DNA of 64,000 nucleotides from Bactericera cockerelli (GCA_024516035.1 CM044957.1:47259427-47323426), one strand, 5' to 3'; positions 1 through 29,695 are shown, counted from the stretch's first letter. Translations and numbers: made by a program. Notes: generated from the letters alone by a model not told the origin.

Positions 1-40
1 CCCACGGGAGAATTCACTAAAAACCATGCCGGTCGTCTAA

Positions 41-178
41 GTGTTAAGTCCCATTATTCCAGGAGTAAGCCCAAGATGTATTATTAAGTGTTAAAAATCC
101 CAAAGGGGAGGATAACATGTCATGTCCCGACATCTGGATTACCAGACCGCCGCCTTTACCACTGAGCTACCGGGACAG
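41..178 (-). mobile_element. SINE family A copy, tRNA-like head
   Basis: This is a reverse-oriented copy of the most frequent SINE here. On the minus strand it begins with a tRNA-like head (TGTCCCGGTAGCTCAGTGG, an A-box-like segment) and ends with a body reading through CCACATAATAATACGTCTTG-like sequence to a tail ending AATGGGACTTA. The B-box half of the head (GGTTCGAAACCC in other copies) is missing here, so the copy is internally deleted. The other copies listed in this window serve as the comparison. Confidence 0.7.
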
Positions 179-349
179 ACGCTACCTGGATTAGGTAATG
201 ATATTTTTCGATTCCAGGTGCGGTTAGCTTTTAGAGAGGGTGGGTTTTTAGTGGGTGGAAATCCCACACCCCAGGTTAGGATGGATCTGGGGGGTGTTTT
301 TGAAAGTTTTTCCTGCCTTCCATTGAAAAATTAAACCTGAATTAGAACT

Positions 350-1261
350 AACCTAAAAAGGTCTTTAGGATGTGGTACACCACGGTGACCACTCTGTTCT
401 TTTAATAAAAGAAGAACTGACCTAAAGACCTTGCTGACGATGTGGTACACCACGGTAACCACTCTGTTACTTTAATAAAAGAACTGACCTAAAGACCTTG
501 CTGACTATGTGGTACACCACGGTGACCACTCTGTTACTTTAATAAAAGCAGAACTGACCTAAAGACCTTGCTGACTATGTGGTACACCACGGTGACCACT
601 CTGTTACTTTAATAAAAGAAGAACTGACCTAAAGACCTTGCTGACGATGTGGTACACCACGGTGACCACTCTGTTATTTTAATAAAAGAAGAACTGACCT
701 AAAGACCTTGCTGACGATGTGGTACACCACGTTGACCACTCTGTTACTTTAATAAAAATAAAAACTGACTTAAATACCTTGCTGACGATGTGGTTCACCA
801 CGGTGACCACTCTGTTACTTTAATGAAAGAAGAACTGACCTAAAGACCTTGCTGACGATGTGGTAGACCACGGTGACCACTCTGTTATTTTAATAAAAGA
901 AGAACTGACCTAAAGACCTTGCTGACGATGTGGTACACCACGTTGACCACTCTGTTACTTTAATAAAAATAAAAACTGACTTAAATACCTTGCTGACGAT
1001 GTGGTTCACCACGGTGACCACTCTGTTACTTTAATGAAAGAAGAACTGACCTAAAGACCTTGCTGACGATGTGGTTCACCACGGTGACCACTCTGTTACT
1101 TTAATGAAAGAAGAACTGACCTAAAGACCTTGCTGACGATGTGGTAGACCACGGTGACCACTCTGTTACTTTAATAAAAATAAAAACTGACTTAAATACC
1201 TTGCTGACGATGTGGTTCACCACGGTGACCACTCTGTTACTTTAATGAAAGAAGAACTGAC
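350..1261 (-). repeat. 70-bp tandem array carrying the donor site of the exon at 1262-1415
   Basis: About 13 copies of a ~70-bp unit lie immediately downstream, in gene orientation, of the ABCC exon ending at 1262. On the minus strand each unit holds the last ~38 nt of that exon (coding VVYHIVSKVF), the donor TTTAG|GTCAGT and about 30 nt of intron start. The donor GT and the exon text are kept in nearly all copies, with scattered substitutions such as TAC for TCT and TGGTTCACC variants. Reading through from the real exon reaches a TAA inside the first intronic stretch, so distal donors would not extend the protein. A weak acceptor-like AG precedes the exon-derived piece in each unit. Confidence 0.9.
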
Positions 1262-20547
<19,286 letters not shown>

Positions 20548-20653
20548 CTGCATTGTTGTACAGAAAGCAATGGGTTAGTAGAAAATAAAGTTAGGAAAAA
20601 CGCTTTAACACCAAGAAAGGTTATTGAGGAAAAAAATCAAGTGCAGCTTTCAA

Positions 20654-21177
20654 TTTAGGGCCAAACTATAAAACAGGATTAAAATATAAAAAAGGATTCT
20701 TAGAAGCTTTGGTTTAGGAAATATACGTACCTTTGTATGTGTTATCTTGTTATTAAATAAATAAAAAAAGCTGAAATCAATCGTGACTTTTCAAAAAAAA
20801 ATTAATATAAGCCAGACTTTCCCTCAACTCGGGCTACAGCCAGCTTGGCTACAGCTGGAGGGGGGAATGATGGTCTCCAGCCAACTTTATTTCAAAGTTG
20901 GCTCGTCATGAACCACATATTTTTATGTGCGATCAACCATCGTGAGGACCCGGACTTTTTCTTTATAGGTCATTAACCTTGGGAAACTGCAAGCTAGTGT
21001 GACTTGTAAGAGTTGGCTAGTCTGTTCTCTGTTTATAGTCCTCTAACGAGACACTGGTCTCCTCGCTGTTTAACTTCCTCCAGCCACACAACTTTAGTAC
21101 AGATTGGTTGAAACTCCGACTTTAGGGCTTGTCTGGCTTATGTTAACTTTAATCCCGCTTCATAATTTAGCCCTAAA
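20654..21177. mobile_element. MITE with TTTAGGGCYAAAYTATRAAR ends
   Basis: The ends TTTAGGGCCAAACTATAAAA and, reversed, TTTAGGGCTAAATTATGAAG face each other over about 520 bp. The interior has CCCTCAACTCGGGCTACAG, GGCTCGTCATGAACCACAT and TTGGGAAACTGCAAGC. These recur inverted at 58205-58460. No transposase is present. Confidence 0.7.
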
Positions 21178-22104
21178 TCTCTATGTACAAGGTGTAACAA
21201 AATGTTTGCATAAAATTTCAAGTGCATATTGCCATATTCTCGAGGATAAAATAGGGTGGTTCACAGTTTTACACTGTAAAAGAAAAACTCGAAAAGTGCT
21301 TCCTCTTCTTTCTGGGAGCTGACAAAGTTGCAATCTGCTAACGATAAAGAAACGAAATTTTAACTACTTTTAAAACTATTTGAAAACAAAATTAGTAAAG
21401 TTTACTATCTACACAAGAATAAAAGACAATCATGAAAAATATTTGCAAACATAGAAACGTAACACAACTGGCATTTACAAAAGATAGCAATTACTTCTAC
21501 TGTTAAGGTGAGAACAAAAGAAATTAATTATTTATTGTGTTGAAAAAAAGAATAGCACAAAGTTATCATAAATGTACAATAGTACAACTAAGAGCGCAAA
21601 TCTAACATTCGAAAATTAAAATGAAAACAAAAGAAATTATTTATTTTGATTAAATAAATTGCACAATCAAAATTTGTACGACTAAAAGAGCAACTCTAAA
21701 ATTGGAAAAAAAAAAACATATCCGCTCACCTCCTAATACAAGTGTAACGACAAGGCCTGAAAAGTTTTAAAAAGCACACTTCAGATAGAAACAGATAATG
21801 GTAAGAGCTTTTTTTCCACAGTTAAAAAAGGCTGCATATCAGATGGGCCAACGGCTACCGATCACTTGCGACAATTTATCTTAAAAAATCCGACATTTGC
21901 GACCACAGAAAAAGGTATTCACTGTAACGTTTGCGACAATATCAGACAGACAAAGGAACAGGTTAACTCCTTTGTTCATTTCGGTATTTCCAAATAAATA
22001 CCGGGTCGACTAAAATATTGATGGCCTTTCCAAAAAAATGTTGATGGTTTGATAAAAAAAGTGTACCTAATAAATGTTGTGTTTCGTTAGCCGGCTAGGA
22101 TAGC
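21178..22104. other. AT-rich sequence, nothing recognised
   Basis: I see no exon, tRNA-like head or strong repeat in this stretch. Short self-similar pieces (AAAAGAAATTATTTATT near 21520 and 21645) suggest an old ~110-bp duplication. Confidence 0.4.
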
Positions 22105-22216
22105 TTGGGTGAGGGGCTTAGGTTAGGTTGAAATTAGCACAGGGTTAGACCGGGTCGCACATGCGACCCGGTCTAACCCTGTGCTAATTTCAACCTAACC
22201 TAAGCCCCTCACCCAA
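22105..22216. repeat. Perfect 55-bp-arm palindrome
   Basis: Arms at 22105-22159 and 22162-22216 are exact reverse complements separated by CA. The arm begins TTGGGTGAGGGGCTTAGG and ends ACCGGGTCGCA. Imperfect pairing continues outward for roughly 15 bases on each side. Confidence 0.95.
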
Positions 22217-22229
22217 CCATCCTACCCGA

Positions 22230-22950
22230 CAAACTGAAGTCAGTAATCTACCGTGCAATCTCACCTTGTTAACTTTACCTAACCCTACCTAACTACAAAA
22301 TTCTTCTAACAAAAATTCACTTACGCATCAATTTCCAATCAAACAAAATCAAAGGTATAACATACACCTACCAGTACGAACTAAAATTTGATTCACACTG
22401 TATAAAACATTGAAATCTATACCTGCAACATATTGGCGCAAATGTATGGTTGGAAACCTTTTTTCATTGTCGCAAATGATCGGGTTGTAAACAAAAGATT
22501 TCCGCAAGTGTCGAATAGGGGGGCCAACAATAGACCCAAAACCTAAGAAAAAACCATCACTTGGGCCAATGAAAGATCCCTCACTTGTTCCAACAATGGA
22601 AAAAGGTCATCCTTTGTTTTTCCATGGATTTTTATATTACTGGGTGAACCACTTCGAATATTTTTTTCTTCTTCATACCTATAATGCGGTAAGGATAGAA
22701 TAATCATTTTAGTGCTGTCCCTCATTCAAACCAGGGTTTCCCAAAGGTGGTCCGCGAGAAGGTTTTAGGTGGTTAACGAAAAGGACCGCGATTGTTGCTC
22801 GATCATATTTATTGAAAAAAATGTCACTTGTAATCCAGAGAGGAAATTGCTCAAGAATTCTGAGTACTTTGCCTTCTGGATTGCAAATGGCAGAAATATA
22901 TTATATGTAAAAATATAATAATAATAAAAAAAAAAAAATAAGATAAAAAA
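22230..22950. other. AT-rich sequence, nothing recognised
   Basis: No gene, SINE head or tandem repeat was found. A long A/ATA run lies at about 22910-22955. Confidence 0.4.
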
Positions 22951-23011
22951 AATACATATGAATTCAGAAAAATCTAAAGGGATTTACTCATCTTCGATTT
23001 TACTTATTTTC

Positions 23012-23310
23012 AAGAGTAGTCCCTTTGGCCAAGCAGTAGCATGCTCGGCTTCCACTTCACGGGGGTCGGGTTCGAATCCCAGGGGGGTCGGAATTTTTTC
23101 AGCTCTGTACTTTGGATGTCGGGCCTACCCTAGCACCGTCAGGACAATTGAGGTACTTGTAGAGTGGGCAACGACCAGTGGCGGCATTTCGAGATTAATG
23201 TAGGAATATGATGGTTGGTTGGAGATATGATGCATTAGCGTTCTCGAAATTTCGATCATACACACTGACAATTGTGACATAATAATACAGATAACTAACT
23301 CTTTATCTTT
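23012..23310 (+). mobile_element. SINE family I, tRNA-like head
   Basis: A-box-like TGGCCAAGCAGTAGCATGC and B-box GGGTTCGAATCCC begin a ~290-bp unit. Its body holds GGCAACGACCAGTGGCGGCA, also found in family H copies (45945, 49625), and ends ATAACTAACTCTTTATCTTT. Confidence 0.65.
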
Positions 23311-23850
23311 ATATCTTCTTAACTTTATTACAAATTCAAGAGTCTCAGAGCTAAGTGATTTCAGTGGTTCATAATAAAACTCAAAAGTGGTCTGCGGACC
23401 TTGTCTAATTTTTTTGGAAACCCTGATCTAAACCAAAAAGATAAAACTCACACATAGTCCCAGTGTCTTGGATGATATGCAAATGACCAATATTTCAATA
23501 GCTTGGAATTTATTTATTTTTAATAGATGTCGAGGAATAGATGTAAATACAGGTGCCGCTCCCCGAAATCATGCTAGATACAAATCTAGCTACATTAAAT
23601 CGCAGTTAATTGCTACAGATACATGTCGGGTATTATAGTAAAGCATTTGATCACATGAGAATTGTGCGTGCGCCCTTGTCCATATATTTCGCTTGTGTTC
23701 AATTATTTCCAATTTCATTCATCAAAATTTGCGTAAAATAGTGACAAATATGTGTTATGTTTTAAAAGGAAACGCAAAGATAAGATCACCAAAATACACC
23801 GAAAGTTAACAAGTAGAGTGTTAAAACATAGATCCAAAACTAAGAAATAA
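23311..23850. other. AT-rich sequence before the assembly gap
   Basis: No gene is recognised. A phrase near 23390 (GTGGTCTGCGGACCTTG) resembles one near 22747 (GGTGGTCCGCGAGAAGG), which could be an element split by the SINE between them. Confidence 0.35.
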
Positions 23851-23950
23851 NNNNNNNNNNNNNNNNNNNNNNNNNNNNNNNNNNNNNNNNNNNNNNNNNN
23901 NNNNNNNNNNNNNNNNNNNNNNNNNNNNNNNNNNNNNNNNNNNNNNNNNN
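23851..23950. other. Assembly gap of 100 N
   Basis: Exactly 100 N, the conventional size for a gap of unknown length. The first bases to its right (GTCCAGTCATATTCGACTTG) belong to the 30-bp satellite, so unassembled satellite is the probable content. Confidence 0.98.
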
Positions 23951-23973
23951 GTCCAGTCATATTCGACTTGTTA

Positions 23974-24783
23974 GGGTAAGGTTGCCATATTTGGGGAGGT
24001 AACTTTTGAACGCCTATAAAATGAAAACGGTAAATTCTTTTTTAATTAAATAACACAGAATAATGTTTTTTATTATTCCTCAGAGTTACAGAACAATAAA
24101 AAAGAAAAAAGTAATTAAAAAATTAACATAAACAAAACACTTCAAAAATGGCAGTCAAAAATTTGTGACCCTAATTTGGGGAGGTTCTAATTTTTTGAAA
24201 ATTTTAGGATTTTTTCATTCATTTTTTAATACTTTTGGCCAACATTCCTTTACTGCAATATTCACAAATGAATTTCTCATCTTTTCCAGCACATAGTGAG
24301 TGTGCCCAGTGCCCACCTTTCACAAATGAGACACAATACATGATCCAGCGCTCACCATTTCTTGCAGGACAGTCTTTAGAATACAGTGTTTTTAAGGTCA
24401 TCCCCAAATTGGGCAAAGTGATATGCAAGAACAAAAATAATTTTCTATTTTTACACAGAATTAAAAGAAAACTTTAGAGCTGAGATATGAAAGAACAAAC
24501 TATTTTTATACGCATTATTAAAGAATAAATATATTTTTTTTACCTTTTTGTTGACCAAACTTCACTAGTTTGAACTTTTTAAAAAAAGTTTTAAAGAGCC
24601 CAAATCACATTTTTGTAAATATTTTCTCTCGAGCAATTAATTTAAACTAGATTATGGTCGGGAATCACATGGAAGTTGTTTACATTTATATTTCTGACAT
24701 TAAACGCCGGCAGCAGCATCTCCTTGAGGAGAAACATCGCCTCCCCAAATTAGGAAACCTCCCCAAATATAGCAACCTTACCC
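23974..24783 (-). mobile_element. TA-flanked DNA transposon remnant with PHD-like finger, inserted in the satellite
   Basis: Inverted ends GGGTAAGGTTGCCATATTTG (left) and GGGTAAGGTTGCTATATTTG (right, reversed) pair over about 27 bp. TA lies outside each end (23972-23973 and 24784-24785). Removing the element and one TA rebuilds a normal satellite unit. The ~810-bp body contains a minus-strand fragment resembling the zinc finger at the end of some pogo/Tigger-type transposases. No DDE catalytic region is visible. Confidence 0.8.
24219..24434 (-). pseudogene. Transposase C-terminal zinc-finger fragment
   Basis: The 71-residue ORF contains DCPARNGERWIMYC, then GHWAHSLCAG and EKFICEYCSKG. This C..C...W.H..C.G....F.C..C spacing is that of the PHD-like finger that ends many insect pogo/jerky-type DDE transposases. 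It lies inside the TA-flanked element. Upstream transposase sequence is missing or too decayed to read. Confidence 0.55.
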
Positions 24784-24784
24784 T

Positions 24785-25315
24785 ACTTTGGTGTCCAATC
24801 ATATTCGACTTATTACTTTGGCGTCCAATCATATTCGACTTGCTACTTTGGCGTCCAATCATATTCGACTTGTTACTTTGGCGTCCAGTCATATTCGACT
24901 TGCTACTTTGGCGTCCAATCATATTCGACTTGCTACTTTGGCGTCCAGTCATATTCGACTTGTTACTTTGGCGTCCAGTCATATTCGACTTGCTACTTTG
25001 GCGTCCAGTCATATTCGACTTGCTACTTTGGCGTCCAGTCATATTCGACTTGTTACTTTGGCGTCCAATCATATTCGACTTGTTACTTTGGCGTCCAGTC
25101 ATATTCGACTTGCTACTTTGGCGTCCAATCATATTCGACTTGTGACTTTGGCGTCCAGTCATATTCGACTTACTACTTTGGCGTCCAATCATATTCGACT
25201 TATTACTTTGGCGTCCAGTCATATTCGACTTGCTACTTTGGTGTCCAATCATATTCGACTTGTTACCTTGGCGTCTAATCATATTCGACTTGCTACTTCG
25301 GCGCTCGATCATTTT
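24785..25315. repeat. 30-bp satellite array
   Basis: About 18 copies of a 30-bp unit TACTTTGGCGTCCARTCATA plus TTCGACTTGC run from the right end of the DNA transposon. The unit continues at 23951-23971 on the left of that transposon and presumably into the gap. Variation is limited to a few sites (A/G in CCAATC/CCAGTC; G/T in TTGCTA/TTGTTA). The last copies decay (GCGCTCGATCATTTTCGACG). Being a multiple of three with no stops, it yields long ORFs on both strands that I do not regard as genes. Confidence 0.95.
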
Positions 25316-25319
25316 CGAC

Positions 25320-26140
25320 GAAAAAATCTAGAAATAAACATACCCATTAGCGCAAAAAATACACCTTTGCGACGTACGTACATACATATATGGCAGGGTT
25401 AGAAAAAGAAGTCCCAATATGCGCAAAAGGTAAGGGTTACTGTGCGCAAATAGGTGTCCTCGTCATTATACGTAAGTATTGAAATCGAAGGATAAAATAA
25501 GGAAAGTAAAAAATCCTACAGCGCACACTTACAAGAAGGTAACAAGTTCTTTTCGACCATCTCCCTCTTGACCAAGATATTTATGCATTTAACTACTTAC
25601 AATTATAATTATGTTCTGGTACATTATGGTCTTAATCTTTTATAGCACTCTGTTTGTAAATCTTTCTTTTTCAGAAAAAAAAAGAAGTTACCGGGATTCC
25701 TTGAGGCAGATGACTTAAAGATAATGCTAACTTATTTGAAATGAACAAAAAATATATATCATTATATATATATATAAACGAAAAGAACGTCAGGGAATTT
25801 GAGTATTGTTGTAAGAAAAAGATAATAATTAGAGTAATAAATGTACTTGTGGAGAATATTTAAAAACGTGATGTACCTCAGGCCTCGAACTTATGCACAA
25901 GAAATAGTTTAGTGGTCGAGATTAGTGTATACACTTCTTGCACTTTTTTTATCTTGGGCAATCCTGTACTCCATGCCCTGCCTCTCGTGTAGGTACCGAG
26001 TCATGTTATGATCAAGGAAATTGTTTCAGGGCTGTAGGGGACTCGCAAGAGCTTTTTCAAGTCCGTTTGTGAAACAAATTTGATGAAAATCAAGCTTATT
26101 ATATCGACCTATATCGAGCTTTGTCAAAATTTCGAGAACT
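25320..26140. other. AT-rich sequence, nothing recognised
   Basis: No supported gene. It has a short TATATA run near 25765 and, at 26142-26165, a 24-bp remnant of a SINE D head (CCGACCTCAGTAGCCTTGAT). Confidence 0.4.
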
Positions 26141-26204
26141 AACCGACCTCAGTAGCCTTGATCGCTAATAATAATAAATTTATTCGGTTTTCAATACTAA
26201 TCAT

Positions 26205-26335
26205 TGTTAAAAGTTCCGCTAAGTACATTTTTGTACTTTTCTGGAATTGTACTAAGGCGGCTAAGTACATTTGTACTTTTCTGGAATTGTACTGAGGCGG
26301 TTAAGTACATTTGTACTAAGGCGGTGAAATTTCTG
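26205..26335. repeat. ~50-bp tandem repeat, 2.5 copies
   Basis: The unit AAGTACATTTGTACTTTTCT, GGAATTGTACTAAGGCGG is repeated with small changes. ACATTTGTAC-type palindromes occur in each copy. Confidence 0.75.
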
Positions 26336-26400
26336 TGTGAAAAGTCTGTTCCAACCGAGAATCAAACTTGGGATCTCTGAACTACGGGCAGTAGTCACAA
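26336..26400 (-). mobile_element. SINE family F head fragment
   Basis: The stretch TTCTGTGTGAAAAGTCTG, AACCGAGAATCAAACTTGGG and ACTACGGGCAGTAGTCACAA matches the reverse head of family F (compare 57775-57850). Confidence 0.6.
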
Positions 26401-26424
26401 GTGGTAGTTAGGCCATACAGGTGG

Positions 26425-26600
26425 TATTTCCTGCAATATAAAGCAATAACCCCAACCTTTAGGTAGGACATTAGCTTTATTCTCTTTTTTGTTCTTGTTT
26501 CTTTGTTCAATCTATTTATTTTTTCTTTGTAATTTCATTGTATTTTACTGTATGTTCGTATTTTGTCTTACCTAATAGAGCATAATATAATAATCAGAAA
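26425..26600 (-). repeat. LINE-tail-like repeat
   Basis: The reverse GGGCGGGG-type module (GCAATAACCCCAACC) is followed by GACATTAGCTTTATTCTC, CAATCTATTTATTTTTTC and CTTACCTAATAGAGCATAAT. The same sequence is at 59000-59190. Confidence 0.65.
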
Positions 26601-26834
26601 CCCCTGAAAAAGTATGCAATCCGCAACATAATCTAAATAATCCATCCCTCAAAACTTTACATCTAGCTACGCCATGGGGTTCACGTGGATGCCTTAGAAC
26701 TATCTAATGGATTTTAGGTAGGCAGGTACTGCCTTTTGTAGTGTTACCCATGCCCTAGCACCATTTTTTATGGCGTGAAATTTGAGACTAGGTACTTTAG
26801 TTGTCACTGCAGTTGATTAAAGACTCCATCCATT

Positions 26835-26975
26835 ATTGCCCTTCATTCGCAGGAAACTCACACACTTGCTACCCACATTAACTTCACCCAGCCTGGGTTG
26901 AGCCGGAGTGCCAGCATCACGAAGTCTTCTCCTCGCTGAACGTTGCTTAACTTTGGTGATCCTACGAGAAGCGGT
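26835..26975 (-). mobile_element. 5S-derived SINE copy
   Basis: The reverse copy includes CCTTCATTCGCAGGAAACTC, CCAGCATCACGAAGTCTTC, GTTGCTTAACTTTGGTGATC and CTACGAGAAGCGGT. The outermost head bases are lost. Confidence 0.75.
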
Positions 26976-27059
26976 TCATTTTTCCTAAATGCTGCGAATC
27001 AGAATATACCAAGATTAATGTTTTAACAGACGTCCAGTGAGGTTAGGATGGGGAACCAT

Positions 27060-27410
27060 TCAAATTCGAACCCATGACCTCTGGAATTTCTGGATTGACA
27101 GACTGTCACATTTACCACTGAGCTAACGGGTCAGATAGCAGCAATTAGATAATGTACATACGTGTGATTCTGTAGCATACTGAACAACGATTAATAACGT
27201 CCAGCGAGCTTAGCACTTGGGTGGGTGACCATTCAAATTTGAACCCTCGTGATGCTGGCTATTCCCGGTCACACAGCCTGAGTCACATCCCGGTGACTCA
27301 GGCTGGGCGAGTTTAATTTGAGTACCAGTAGTGAGTTTCCAGCGAATCGAGTGTAAAACCCCCGTCGTGATATGACCATGTGGTTGAAAGCTACGTTATA
27401 CCTAAATTTA
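27060..27410 (+). mobile_element. SINE A fragment (-) and 5S-derived SINE (+)
   Basis: 27065-27140 is a reverse family A head (GAACCCATGACCTCTGG to GAGCTAACGGGTCAGA). 27185-27410 is a family G copy whose head retains the downstream 5S region: AACGTCCAGCGAGCTTAGC, CTTGGGTGGGTGACCATTC, then TGATGCTGG. This copy serves as the empty-site comparison for the interrupted element at 8400. Confidence 0.75.
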
Positions 27411-27547
27411 AAAAATTAAGTCCTTATACACAAAATAAAAGTCTTAAACAAAAAGAACTAAGTCACAAAATAAAAGTCTTCAACAAAAAGAATTAAGTCA
27501 TTCTGATATGAATGGCTTACTCGTATTTATTTCATTCAGATATAAGT

Positions 27548-27846
27548 AATCAAGCACTCGCTTGCCATGCGGAAGGTCCCGGTTCGATCCCCCGTGCCGA
27601 CAAAAATTTGTATTCTTAATTTGATTACAATTGTTTGTAAGGGATACCTTCTGGTGCGCTCGTGTTGACCGAGCACCTAATTGGGAAGTTGTGTCACTTC
27701 TCGCCCATCAGAGGGGATGCATACTACGGGATGGGCAGGCTACAACACAGACCACAAGCGTCTACAGTACCTAGCTCCTGTTTCATGGATACGAAATAAA
27801 AAACGGCTGTGAAACACTAATCTTTAAAGAAAAAAAAAAAAAAAAT
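27548..27846 (+). mobile_element. SINE family C, long copy
   Basis: A truncated head (CAAGCACTCGCTTGCCATGC) is followed by B-box CCCGGTTCGATCCCCC, body GTGTTGACCGAGCACC, CTTCTCGCCCATCAGAGG and CAGACCACAAGCGTCTACAG, then TTTCATGGATACGAAATAAA and poly-A. It includes the 3' half missing at 7566. Confidence 0.85.
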
Positions 27847-28321
27847 ATGTCAAGACAAACAAAATTTTTTTTGTTGTCAAACATTCGTCAACCAAACAAA
27901 AAAATTCTACGCTAAACTCAAAACTGTATTCTACAGTAGGTGCACCAATATTAAGTTCGAGAGAAGATACCAAACCTGGTTTTCGTTCTACTCTAGTTCA
28001 AAACAAAGCTACAAAGCCCACCTAGCTTTGCACTTAACTAAATTCCGCGCAATGAACACCTCACCATTATAAATTGGAATGAAAGCTCTCAGCAAGATTT
28101 TGAACTAGAATTCCTACAGCACCGCGTTTCGTGCTCTGTAAAAAAATTAATGGGCAGATGATTTAAAGTCGCTCATTACCCATCAGAAAGCTATTGAGCG
28201 AATGAGCACCTTTCATTCTGAACAGGTGTGGACATCACACGACTTTTTGCTACAATTTACAAGTCTTTTTTACTTCAGAGAAATTTCTAATATTAGAAAT
28301 CGGAAGTATTGTGTTCGTTTT

Positions 28322-28605
28322 TTTTTTTAAAGTGTTTCACAGCCGTTTTTATTTCGTAGCCATGAAACAGGAGCTACTGTAGACGCTTGTGGTCTGTGTT
28401 GTAGCCTACCCATCCCGTAGTATGCCTCCCCTCTGATGGGCGAGTAGTGACACAATACTTCCCAATTAGGTGCTGGGTCAACAAGAACGCACCGGAAGGT
28501 ATGGCTTACAAATTAAGAATACAATTTTTTGTCGGCACGGGGGATCGAACGCGGGATCTTCCGCATGACAAACGAGTGCTTAACCACTGAGCTATATGAC
28601 TCAAG
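28322..28605 (-). mobile_element. SINE family C, full length, inverted partner of the previous copy
   Basis: The minus strand has head ATAGCTCAGTGGTTAAGCAC, B-box region CGCGTTCGATCCCCCG, the family C body and tail TACGAAATAAAAACGGC. It lies 480 bp from the plus-oriented copy, so the two can form a long hairpin. GAAATTTCTAATATTAGAAA precedes it at 28282. Confidence 0.85.
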
Positions 28606-28869
28606 AGATGGGCATGTATACTTGTTTAATATGGTTTATAATAAATTCATCTAGATACAAATTAATTGATATAGACACCGACTGAAATAGTGATTAGAAA
28701 TTAAATATAATAAATATGGATACAGGAAATTAAAATAAAAAAAATTATTTTGAAACAGATATAGATAAACAGGACTCATTGAAATAGATATTGAAATTGA
28801 ATAGGCGAGAAAAGTTTCTGGCTAATTTCCTTATTAAATAAAATTAACAAAATATTGTAGTCATGGAAA

Positions 28870-29290
28870 GTCAGCTGATAATCTTTTCTAATAAAACTCG
28901 CGCCAATTTAAAATGTGGCGCGAACAACGGCTATAAAAAAAATTAACACTTCAAGACTTTTTTTATTTTGAAAGATAACGAACATTGTCTTTCACCGTTT
29001 CTTCTCATATTACATGACTGAAGAAATTGAACAGATTGGAGAAAAATTGACCGCCTTTCTGGAATCAGAATTGTCTGTAATTCCGGTTGTGTCCAATTTC
29101 AAATTCGGAATTGAAAGCTGAAGAAGATACAGAGGAGACCATGGGACCAATCTATGAGGAAGCTGACGAACTCTTGAAGATTCTGGGAAAACTTTTAAAT
29201 GGAAAAAGAGGAGACAGGTGGTCCAATTTTTACTTTCCTTATCCTATCTCTTTATTAGAAGAACATATGTACAAAATTACAAACAAATAA
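28870..29290 (+). other. Unrecognised small coding-like region
   Basis: An ATG at 29014 opens a 35-codon frame (MTEEIEQIGEKLTAFLESEL...) ending in TGA at 29121. The +1/-1 frame then continues openly as KAEEDTEETMGPIYEEADEL and LLKILGKLLNGKRGDR. CTATAAAAAAAATTAAC lies about 80 bp upstream of the ATG. The even, acidic, helix-like composition is unlike the surrounding AT-rich DNA. I do not recognise it. It could be a first exon, a frame-shifted relic of a gene, or chance. Confidence 0.25.
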
Positions 29291-29321
29291 TGGTAAAAAT
29301 TAAAATACAAAATTGACAATA

Positions 29322-29619
29322 TTAATATAAACTTATCTCTATATATAAAACAGAAAAAAGGACTACCTACCTACCTACCTACCTACCTACCTACCTATGT
29401 GTGTTTGTTTGTTTGTTTGTCCGGAGTTGTTTAGCCAAAACGGTAAGAGATAGCGAAAAATGTCTCAGAATTGACCCCCCCAAAACCATTATCGCTTTGT
29501 CCAGAAAAATTATAAAAAGTTCTAAAAGGCATTGCTGTCCAGCAGTACGGCCATGCCTTAGTAAATTTGAAATTTAGTCCCGTTGCAAAGCACGGGCAAA
29601 CGGCTAGTTAATATAAACT
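29322..29619 (+). mobile_element. Helitron-like or retroposed element ending in hairpin plus CTAG
   Basis: The core 29334-29607 begins TCTCTATATATAAAACAG and ends in the stem GTTGC...CCCGT/ACGGG followed by GGCTAG. It includes (CTAC)n near 29365 and (TGTT)n near 29403. It resembles widely spread insect elements with TCTATATATATAAA starts. The 12-bp TTAATATAAACT flanks both ends (29322 and 29608), which is unexpected for a Helitron. Confidence 0.6.
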
Positions 29620-29636
29620 GGAAAAAAATAAATTAT

Positions 29637-29695
29637 GTCCTAACTAAAGGGCGGGGTTATTGCCTATGGCAATCTATTCCACCTAACCCTTGAAA
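29637..29695 (+). repeat. GGGCGGGG module
   Basis: The stretch GTCCTAACTAAAGGGCGGGG, TTATTGCCTATGGCAATC and CCACCTAACCCTT is one of the cleanest copies of this module. Confidence 0.7.

Noticed and set aside
22106..22200. Telomere-like repeats (TTAGG motif occurrences)
   Set aside because: Only two or three scattered TTAGG-like pentamers occur, with no tandem array.
24686..25402. 200-codon ORFs on both strands over the 30-bp satellite
   Set aside because: Simultaneous openness on both strands, no start context and satellite composition argue against coding.
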